A DNA stretch of 64,000 bases from Heliopora coerulea (Eukaryota; Cnidaria; Anthozoa; Scleralcyonacea; Helioporidae). Under the pieces are notes generated by a model, which searched no databases, was not told the origin of the DNA, and was given only the letters and a program-made list of their open reading frames with translations. This document shows, one piece after another, positions 11,079 through 19,900 of this stretch. Every line of letters starts with the position of its first letter. The first letter of the stretch is position 1. The position numbers were made by a program, and so were the translations under genes. The DNA lies in the NCBI GenBank assembly GCA_030142905.1, contig JASJOG010000043.1:1560501-1624500 (forward strand). Reading direction: 5' to 3'.

Positions 11079-12080
11079 TCACATCTCCGTGTAGAAAGGG
11101 AATATTGAATTTTTATTCCCTGTGTATTTCTTCCCAACTCCGTGAGACCTCCTGAACCATTGGTAAGGCATGGTAATTCTGAAGAACTCTTCCCTGATGT
11201 CACTATTAAAATGCACCAAGACAAACGGGACCAACCCAGCGAAACTGTACGTTGTTACCTCAGTAAGTACATCGAACGCTTTCGCGTTGTTTGTCGAAAG
11301 AGATCGAGCGTCTACGATGAGGAAAATACAGCGTGGAGCCCACATGAGAACGTACAGAAGAATGATCATTATAACAACTCTGGACCAACGAACTTCAGCA
11401 GGAAAATCCAGTGGCATTTTCCTGTATTCTGTCAACCTTGAATCAACCACTCCAACTGACTGGGCATGTTTAGCCGAGAGCTTCATGATCTGGTAGTGAA
11501 CGACGAACATCAAGATCAAAGGAATGATCTCAACTGCTAACAGAAGATACACGTAGTTTTCTTTTCTCAGGAGATTGAAGTTACAGTTAAATAGTTTGAG
11601 GGCGCTGCCTGAATGGTAAAAGGGAAGGAATGAGAGTGCAATGGCGAAACTCCACACGAGCGACAACATCGAGAAAGCACGACATCTGGTGAATATTTTA
11701 GCGTAATTATGAGGTCTAGAGATGGCAATATAGCGATCCATACTCATCGCGGCTAGGGTTAGGATAGATACTACACACCATAACAAAGTGGCTGTAAGAT
11801 AAGCTTCGCATAGCGTTGTTTCTTCGCTCAGTTCACCCTTGGATTCCTTCCAGACACGTATCACGCGAAGTGGAATTATCGTGGAAGCTGGGATCAGATT
11901 CGCGATGATGAGACTGATGGAATTCAAATGGGTTGTTTTGTGAAGCCTTTTGTTTTTCCACAATGAGAGGAGAATCAGGACGTTTCCAACCAAGGTGAAC
12001 AGCATAAGAACAACCAGCAGAACAGAGTTCAGTTCTAAGATGCTGTGATCTTGAGTGGATCCTTGTGGCTCATCTGCCAT
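11079..12080 (-). CDS. Class A (rhodopsin-like) G-protein coupled receptor, orphan, intronless
   Basis: Complete 333-residue, single-exon seven-helix receptor of the plasma membrane. Visible family landmarks are G-N at 32-33 in helix 1, Cys91 at the top of helix 3 paired with Cys166 in extracellular loop 2, D-R-Y at 115-117, Pro187 in helix 5 and W-A-P at 247-249 in helix 6. Helices span roughly 19-42, 53-75, 91-120, 134-154, 175-197, 232-256 and 270-290. Two class A hallmarks are missing: the helix-2 Asp (2.50) is Asn61, and NPxxY in helix 7 is V-P-F-V-L (284-288). There is no signal peptide. The ligand cannot be inferred; the overall look is that of lineage-expanded amine/peptide-like receptors of cnidarians. 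The ATG at 12078-12080 is the natural start because helix 1 follows directly. The long antisense frames at 11142-11496 are shadows of this gene. Confidence 0.88.
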   Translation of the reverse strand: MADEPQGSTQDHSILELNSVLLVVLMLFTLVGNVLILLSLWKNKRLHKTTHLNSISLIIANLIPASTIIPLRVIRVWKESKGELSEETTLCEAYLTATLLWCVVSILTLAAMSMDRYIAISRPHNYAKIFTRCRAFSMLSLVWSFAIALSFLPFYHSGSALKLFNCNFNLLRKENYVYLLLAVEIIPLILMFVVHYQIMKLSAKHAQSVGVVDSRLTEYRKMPLDFPAEVRWSRVVIMIILLYVLMWAPRCIFLIVDARSLSTNNAKAFDVLTEVTTYSFAGLVPFVLVHFNSDIREEFFRITMPYQWFRRSHGVGKKYTGNKNSIFPFYTEM

Positions 12081-13662
12081 ATTTCGTCATCAATAACCAA
12101 CACCAGATCGATCAACAGTTCTACGTAGTTTAGCCTCAAGACCAAGAGGATGAGGTTCAGTTGAAGAATTGCTAAATATACGACTGAAAGGATGTTTTCT
12201 TAACACAAATTGCACTAACCTCTTCAGAGATCGTATCAACAACAATTTGATAATGGTGACGCTAAACTGCGCTCAGAAATGCCTTATTGCCATAGAAACC
12301 TGTCAACATGGCTTATATTTAAAACAGGCGTAATCCGTGCAGATTATTAAATTAATTAGCATGAATCGGTTTGGACGTTAATTCGTGAAATTCTGTTTTG
12401 TTGTTGAATGAAATGAGAGTAAAATAAACTGCAAACCTCGCGTTCACGCATTAAAATGTAGATTGACGTGAAAACAGTGACATGAGTGAAGTTTTCATAA
12501 ATGGATTGTTGAAGGTTTTAGATTAATAATATATGCTCTGTGGGGTGAGATTGGGGGAAAGGCTTAAAAATTGAGGTGGTTAAGTAAGAATGAATAAAGT
12601 GAATTAATTTTCCGTTTAGCCATTCCTATCACTTCTGTTTCGAAACCTTCCTTGAAATGGTTACACCCTCCAGCTAAAAGAACAGGGTCAGTTTGTTTAA
12701 ACTAATAAAGATTAAGAGTTATAACGAAAATATTCAGCTTGGCACATGATATCTAAATTAAAGACAAGAATGAACAAAGTCCTAGTAATAACTTTGAATC
12801 TGTATAAAAGCCATTGTCAAAACAACTCAAACCAAATGAATTCTATAAAAGGATGATTAACTTTGACCATAGCGTTAACTACACGATTAAATTGACAACT
12901 GTAAACAGTATGATTAGATCACATGGTTTAAAACATTCTTTTGAAATTTCATCAGTTGTTATCGCTGGGAGAGCGAGTTCCCTTTGTTTTTTCTATAAAG
13001 AAAGCCCGTCCGTTACTTGTCTAATCACGCAGGTAAATTTTTCTGCGATTTAACCTCGTGAATGGCGGTGAAATCGGGATTAACAGTTTCATACAAGCGA
13101 GCCCAGGTATTTTACATATGGATATTCTGCTCAAAGCAATTTTTGGTTGTGCTGTCGAGGCATTATAACAGTTTTCTCTTTTATGGGGTAATAGGCCGGT
13201 GAGTATGCAAAGGTATTTTCCCTCTGATTTATCTCCATCCCCTAAAATTTATTGGAGTGAACTGAACGAGAATGTCTATCATTTGAAAAACCAACTGGAG
13301 ACAGTCCATGGTCCCTTAGTTTAGGATGTACCCAGCTCCCTCTTGCATCCTTTGGCTGCAGTACTTTGACAAGGTTTATTTCACAATTAATTTCACAAGT
13401 GTATTATTTGTCTGGAAAACAGCGAAATAAACAAAGTAAAAACGGCGAGGAGGTAGTTTTTGTATTTTTTCCATTCCTGCGACATGGTTCGCAGCGTTAG
13501 TCGCCATATTTTTACGCAGAAGTTAAAGGGAACAGACAAAGGCAATAAATACCCTTAAACCACAGGCTTTCTAAGAATTTTAATTAAGAATTTCTAAGAA
13601 TTTTTGGTGAGAAGACCTGTTGACATTTCTGAAGACATTTTGAGATTTTCCTCCTTCAGAAT
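12081..13662. other. Intergenic region, nothing recognised
   Basis: AT-rich DNA upstream of the GPCR and left of the HIRAN-carrying element. No ORF with recognisable similarity and no clear repeat. Confidence 0.65.
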
Positions 13663-13664
13663 TA

Positions 13665-14923
13665 CAGTGAACTCTCTCTAAGGCGGACACCTCTCCAAGG
13701 CGGACACAAAATTTGGTCCCTGCAGTATCAGCTTGTTTCTCTGTAAATGAACTCTCTCTAAGGCGGACGCGGACACTTTTTTTTTGCAGCGTTTTGGTTC
13801 AAAATATCTCTCAGAGCGGACACAGGATGTTTACGAAATTTTACAACAGGGCAGTATTAGCGCTAAATGACCTACGACATTACTGACACAATCTGACTTT
13901 CTGGTTTTGATAAAAGACTAGTATTTATTTCACAGTCGGAAGAAAACTTATTTGTGCAGTCTTTTACTACAATAAGTAGAGTCTCTTGTACTATTTCTTT
14001 TCTTTTTTCCACTGTATTGATTTTGAATAACGGCAGTTTTAATCTGTGCGTTTTCTTTGATTACACACTTCGCAATCCAGGCCACGAGTTCTGGGATACC
14101 TCGAAATGTGTATTTGCATGAAACTTCAAGCCCATATCCACCCCCACGGTTTAACCTTTCTCCTGTAATTTCACAAGAAACGCTACTTGATTCAATCTCC
14201 AGGAATCGATTGATATAGCGGCTATAGTTCAGTGGCACATGGCCGACAACTCCCCCATCCCTGATTATTGCAACAGCATTTGGGTCTTTTTCGTTGTTGG
14301 GCTCTCGTTTGCACACTAGAATTTCTCTAAGAGTAGGGATCCAGATGTCTTTATATACATGGTGCCCACGAACGAAGGAATTAAACGAGAATAAATTCTG
14401 CAGTCTGCTCATAGTATCCTGTGTGTATTGATATTTTGTTAATACTTTGGCTGAACTAATTATTAATAGGGTGTGACCCTAAAATAGCGTGGGAACAAAA
14501 TACACAAGAGAGCAACATAATTTGTAACAGTGAGAACGTGTTATAAAGTGAAGAAATAAATTCACATTTACACAATCTGTATGCGAATTCATCACAATTT
14601 TTTTATTGAAGAACTCAAGCTAGTACTAACTGGTTTGGTTTTAAAGAATTATTGCGCGTATAAGTTCAAGTCACAAATAAGGCTATGGATGGCGGGTTGT
14701 TGGGAAAAATTCAGAGGCATGCCATGGCCATTCGCGTCGTAGAGATTAAGTTCCCCCAATAACAAGCGTTGCAAAGGGGTTTTGTTAAGGTTAACCCATA
14801 AATTCTGCACAAGTATAAAATTCTGGTTTTAGTTTTGACGTTTGGGTGTCAGATTACTCAGCTCTTTCTAAGGCGGACACTAAATTTGGCCCCGAGAGTG
14901 TCCGCCTTAGAGAGAGTTCACTG
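13665..14923. mobile_element. TIR element (pogo/Tc1-mariner-like) carrying a HIRAN gene
   Basis: The 26-bp ends at 13665-13690 and 14898-14923 are perfect reverse complements, starting CAGTGAACTC and ending GGCGGACAC. They are flanked on both sides by TA (13663-13664 and 14924-14925), the target duplication of Tc1/mariner/pogo elements. Inside both ends the motif AAGGCGGAC is repeated (about 13697, 13758 and 14868) in a subterminal array, and the right end forms a further hairpin. The element is 1,259 bp. Its only recognisable gene is a HIRAN-domain ORF on the minus strand (13948-14412). There is no DDE transposase, so movement would need one supplied in trans. Perfect ends and TSD suggest a young insertion. 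Confidence 0.88.
13948..14412 (-). CDS. HIRAN-domain protein, 154 aa, transposon cargo
   Basis: The HIRAN domain covers residues ~13-102: VRGHHVYKDIW, then REPNNEKDPNAVAI (37-50), then VVGHVP (55-60), and GGGYGLEV further on. In HLTF/Rad5 the HIRAN domain binds single-stranded 3' DNA ends; free-standing copies are found in many animals and bacteria. The C-terminal 30 residues are basic (KKKR), compatible with nucleic-acid binding or nuclear entry. There is no helicase, RING or transposase domain. The gene is intact, intronless and wholly inside a TIR element. A decayed relative occupies the same place in a second element at 39652-40891. Function is unknown; a role in transposition or end protection is speculation. 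Confidence 0.8.
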   Translation of the reverse strand: MSRLQNLFSFNSFVRGHHVYKDIWIPTLREILVCKREPNNEKDPNAVAIIRDGGVVGHVPLNYSRYINRFLEIESSSVSCEITGERLNRGGGYGLEVSCKYTFRGIPELVAWIAKCVIKENAQIKTAVIQNQYSGKKKRNSTRDSTYCSKRLHK

Positions 14924-15072
14924 TATCGACTTAACAGTCAGCGGTCGAGTGTAAATGCCATAATGTCCTATCGAATATACCGTGTTGACGTTGTTTCACC
15001 GTATGCTCTTACAATGGTAGAAAAACCCTCAGATCAAATGTCTCAAAATCCAGTGCCAGCAAACAAATGTCA

Positions 15073-15340
15073 TGAAATATAGTAAAAAACAATGGACATC
15101 TTGAAAACCCAAGATATTAGTCAATAACAAGACGACGAATGATTGCGATGATAGTTTGACTTTATTGTAAAGTCATTGTCAAATCGAAATGAATTATGAA
15201 CCTTTTGAAACCCCTTGTAAGTCATTTCGATCGGACAATGATCCTGCAATAAAGTCGAAATATCATCGCAATCATTGGTCGTCTTGTTATTGACTCATAT
15301 CTTGGGTTTTCAAGATGTAATTGTTTTTTCCTATATTTCA
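15073..15340. mobile_element. Fold-back MITE, ~268 bp
   Basis: Two arms of roughly 100 bases (from 15073 and back from 15340) are near-perfect reverse complements, sharing CATCTTGAAAACCCAAGATA and AATAACAAGACGAC, around a short centre near 15207. There is no coding capacity. The transcript would form a long hairpin. Confidence 0.8.
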
Positions 15341-15770
15341 AATATTCCATATGTGTTGGAAACTCATGATGTTTCTAGTTCCTGGTTTCTTCCTGGCTCC
15401 ACAGCACGCTATCCATTCGCTACTCTTATGCACACTTTTTGTTCTAGGCTACTGGTATTATTCCTACCAGATCTACCACTCAAGATACCAGGCGGAAATC
15501 GAAGTCTAGTAATAAAGATTATTGCCCAGCAAATAATTTTGAAGAAGCCCATATCTCAAATAAGCATATCATGATACTTTGAAAGATACTTTAATGAGGA
15601 ACTAACGTTTCGTCACTTTACAAGCAACATCATCAGAGTGTCTATTTACATGAAAATTTTCGGCTTAAATAACCTACACGATTACAAAAATAGAGGTGAG
15701 AAAAGGAGAGAATGATGAATGAGGTGTCATAACAGGGATTAAGGTGGAGGAGAAAAGAAAAGAAAAAACA

Positions 15771-16214
15771 TTAAAATAACATGAGAGGAAATGACCTTAT
15801 ATTTACGTTGAGAGAGGGATTTATTTTTGCGATTAACAGACTTTCTCGAATGAGAGTATCTAATTCCAAACGGCCACTAGCTAAAACTGAAAAATCATCG
15901 AAAGAAATCGGGTGTCCAGTTTCTCTTTTATGTGCTAAAATGCTAGACAAACAAGAGGGGTGAGAGATCTCCGTTCCTGTGTATGCCGAAATGCCCATGT
16001 GTTCACAGATCCTGGTGTGTAAGTTTCGGGTTGTTCCACCCAAATACAACGCGGAGCAACGTTGGCACGTAAATTTATAAATGACATTGGATCTTAGGCG
16101 CATAGGAATTCGGTCTTTGAAACGAAAAAAGTGTGAAAAACGGTAAACTGGTCGAAATATTACTCGGAGGTCAATGTGTGGGTGGCCCGATGATATCAAC
16201 TTCAAAAGTTTTTG
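15771..16214 (-). pseudogene. Penelope-like GIY-YIG endonuclease domain, 5'-truncated
   Basis: About 147 codons matching the C-terminal end of Penelope-like element polyproteins. HIDLRVIFRP and FRFKDRIP lead into NVIYKFTC and YLGGTTRNLHTRICEHMGIS (the GIY-YIG-like strand pair with its catalytic Arg), then LAHKRETGHPI, and RESLLIAKINPSLN with the conserved Glu. The endonuclease nicks target DNA for retrotransposition. The open frame continues to an ATG at 16250, but its first ~12 residues come from an inverted duplicate of the gene's own later part. The true N-terminus, with the reverse transcriptase, is lost. Confidence 0.8.
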
Positions 16215-16306
16215 GGCATTTCGGCATACACAGGAAAGGAGATCTCTCACCCCTCTTCTTTGTCTAGCATTTTAGCACATAAAAGAGAAACTGGACACCC
16301 GATTTC
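15904..16306. repeat. 94-bp inverted duplication inside the Penelope-like fragment
   Basis: 15904-15997 and 16213-16306 are reverse complements with only a couple of differences. Both copies encode the GISAYTG to GHPI stretch of the GIY-YIG region, one on each strand. Confidence 0.9.
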
Positions 16307-16440
16307 AGACCGCCGTCAAAATGACCACCGCCAAGGCTGTCGAAACGTCAGTCACTTCCACCAACAGTCTTTCTCAAGACTACACTGACCTGGACGATCA
16401 ACTTCCACAAACATGTCGCAATAATCTTTATTACTAGACT

Positions 16441-16929
16441 CAAATCTACCAAATATAGATTTTGTAATCTGCATGTCTGTACAACAGATGTTCGGTAAAA
16501 ATCCTCGTGAACCGAAATTTTTAGCGTTGGTTGAAGTAGAAAGATGGAATAATCGACAATACGTGAACAAAGAACTTCGTTCATTGATAAGGGCCGAGGT
16601 ATAAGTTATAATTAGCGCCAAGAGGTTTATACCGGAAGTTTCACGCCCAGTGCGTGCTAGACTGCGAGCTCTTGCCACGTGCCCCGGAAGTTTCTACGCT
16701 CGGAAGATTTTGTAAAGCCGGAAATTTTTTCAGTGTCCCACTTGGCAGTGCGATCGTTTTTTACTCCTTCAGACTTAAACATAAGGAAGAACAAGTGACT
16801 GTGTCAACAAAATGATGGTAATTGTAAACGTTTGGTTTATTTTTTTTCGCTAACTGACCAGACATGGATACGCGAGCAAGAAGTGTTTAATTAAATTATA
16901 GTGAAGCTGGAAAGCGTGTGTGTTTCGCA
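16441..16929 (+). other. INPP5A upstream region and 5' UTR
   Basis: Between the Penelope-like fragment and the INPP5A ATG. It should hold the promoter and 5' UTR. I see no TATA box at a convincing place and no further gene. Confidence 0.5.
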
Positions 16930-19900
16930 ATGGCTAAAGTGTCGGTACTTTTAATTACTGCCAATGTGGGCTCGCTATTTGAAGATGTAAGTATGTGGAA
17001 AAACTTATTAATATTGTGCTGGTTTACTAAATTGTTGACCTGATTTAAAAAATTTTGTTATTTACAGGTGAAACACCTTCTCCCAGGCTGGATTCGAGAA
17101 ATGCATGAAGTGAGTTATTCAAAACATGGTAATCATTTGAAACGCTTTGATTGAAAGACCGTTTACTCGAGCCTGAATTGCTGTCGTTTCTCGAGTTAGA
17201 CGTTAATAGCACCAAATATAGAATTGGATTGTCTTTTAAGCTTGCTGAACAGATGTCTCAATTTACTGTGTTGTCAACAAACTGCGTCGTCTTTTCCTAG
17301 AAAATCTCCTCCTTGACCCCTAAATTTGTGGCGTTTCATTTTCAAGAGATCGGAGGAAAAGTTCCCTCGGCTGCTTCTGAACGAATCAATTTGATAACTG
17401 AGTATGATTTGCTGTTATCTTGTTGAAATCTTCTTCTTGTTTTTGTCCAAGCATGAAAAATTCATGTTACGCACTAGTGATAAATATCTGTCATTTTCGG
17501 TCTATTAAATTTAGACAGTTGTTAAGTTCACCTCTCGTGATCGGCTACACCACCGTTCTTGGATATTTTGATCAAGATTATGAAAACGATGAGAAATTTA
17601 CGGTAAGACTATCGTGTATGTATTAACTTCATGAGTGAAGTTGTTGCAAACAGCTGTCCAAAATATTCTGGCTTTCCAAATTCTATTATGATGTTAAGTC
17701 TTGTCATCCCGCCTACTCACATGTGAATACCTGTTTGAATAATGACAATTTTTAATTCGATATCTTACCCGAACTCACTATCTGTTTGATAAGCAGACAA
17801 CAAGGTATTTGAGAAGTGTAAATTTTTGTCAGCATCACGGTTTTAGTCAGTGACTTAGCTGTTTTCAATGTTTTTGACTAAAGACGTTTCCATTTCTGCT
17901 TTATATTATAAATTATCTGTCACGTCACTATTATAATGACCGTGCGATGAGATCATCATGTCAACCCAAGGATGATAACAAGCTGCTGTAAATTTCTCAA
18001 ACAAATTCCAAAATTATTCAGCAGTTTAATTCGTTTCTGAATAATTATGTTTTTTAATATATGGTTCCATTTATTTTATTCATTTAATATATGTATATTT
18101 TCATATTGTCTGATATGGCTAAATGGTCTGTGATTAAAACTTGTAAGATAAGACAAGTTCATGTACTTATTTGTATTTAATAATTGTCAGCAATTTCAGT
18201 GTTAGCTAATGAAATCTAATTATGATAATTATTTTACTGCAGAACTCATCAAAACAAGCTGTTAAAAAGAAGGAAAATCAAATTAAACGTTTAATTAAAA
18301 ATAATTCTGAAATGTATAAAACAACTGATCCTTAGTCACAACTATTTTATTGGTTCAGTAGTTTAACAGTCATTCTTGGTAAGGCAGCCAAATACAAGTA
18401 TTTCAAAAGGACAAGAGATAATAGGGAATGTCACAGTACTGTAACTGTTTGTAATGTTTGGTGCTTTGTGAAGTACTTATTAAACAACCATTTTGAATAT
18501 TAGGTAGTTTTCCAGTAAGCTTCCAGACTTTTGCTATTAACGCATTAATAAGTTAATTTTAATAGGTTAATCTTTAGTTTAAAAGATGTCAGTTCTTTAG
18601 TTTGATTCATACTTCTTTAATATAATAAGCTGTTAATCGAGTGTAAATGCCACAATGTCCTTTAAGATGTGACCTTTCTTAACTGCTTGTTACTTTTATA
18701 CAGTCATAGATTTAGGTTACATGCATGTACAGAATTCTAAGGCACGGGGGTCCAGTGTAGATAGCTTCGATAAAACAGTGGTGTTCTTGAGGTTATACAC
18801 TATCTAAAAGATAGAAAAAAAGCTTCTGAACATTTCGAGCCAAGGCCTTTCATCAGGAAATTAGGGGCCTTCACTCAAAATGTCGAGAAGCTTTTTTTCT
18901 ATCTTTTAGATAGTGTATAACCTCAAGAATGCTGCTACATGCATGTACCTTTAACTTTTAGGCCCTTCAGTGTGCTGTGCTTTTCCTTCTTTTTATTTCC
19001 ATTGTAAATTTTCCTCCTGAAGCTGGACAATTTTATTGTATTATGAGTGACCAGTTCTAAATATTCTTTCTTTAAACTTCCCTAAACTACCTAAATATTA
19101 CATTTTTCTTTATTATGTACATTAAGAACAAAATATCTACACTTTGGTGCACACTTGAACATATAAGTCAAAATATGCAATATCCAAATAATGAATTTTA
19201 GTGTTTTGCCTTATTTCAGGCCCTTGGAGCATTGTACCTGGTTCATGACTCTCTTAAGAACATTGCTTTATGGAATTTTGTTGGTAATGTATTTTTGTGA
19301 TCATTGATTACATGAACACAAGGTTTAAGAAAATGTAAATGTGCACAAGAAACACTTGTCTGTCAGAAAACTTTTGTCATCGGTGACTGATGTTTTGTGC
19401 TGTGTTTGAGCTGTGTTCAAAGTGTCACTGTGTGAAAAATTTTCATTGGTTTCAAGTGCTTATCAGTTATGTGTATGAATGCATATTGTTTATGATACAA
19501 ATGGTAGTACAAACTGTCCTCATTAGAGTAATTCCTGATGATGCAGAATCATAGTACATTGTCATTATAATTATTTATTTTCTTAAACGTCAGATTGCAG
19601 GTTTGAAAAAATCAAAGGTGGGAGACAGGTTAGTGTTATAAATTGTGTTTAAATTCATACTGAGCTATTCTCTTGTGATCCTGAAGGTAGTTTAAAACTA
19701 GATGGCATTATTTTCATATCATTGATTGTTGATAGTACCAGGAAGTGTTAGTGAGGAAATGCAGCATTTCTTGTTTAAAACTAGTCAAACGCATGCTTGC
19801 ATAACTTATACCTTTTACATGTATATACTCTGGGTTTATGTTAGAAGTTCTGAAAAATTGAGTTTCTCTGGATATTTTTGTTAAAATTTCAAAGTTCAAA

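Larger units (their letters stand above)
15590..16440 (-). mobile_element. Penelope-like retroelement fragment, rearranged
   Basis: On the minus strand this reads from a 5'-like segment (CTTGAGAAAG, TTTCGACAGCC; shared with 27060-26975) through a GIY-YIG endonuclease coding end to a 3' region with a hammerhead-like motif (CTGATGA at 15636-15630, GAAA at 15611-15608). The reverse transcriptase domain is missing. A 94-bp stretch is present twice in inverted orientation (15904-15997 and 16213-16306). The piece is bounded by a 23-bp inverted pair, 15503-15525 and 16418-16440. Confidence 0.7.

Noticed and set aside
11142..11496. Plus-strand frames within the GPCR
   Set aside because: Antisense shadows of the receptor gene; no recognisable domain.
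15275..15574. Hydrophobic small protein at 15275-15574 or 15321-15509
   Set aside because: The frames start in the arm of a fold-back element and have no recognisable family or splice context.
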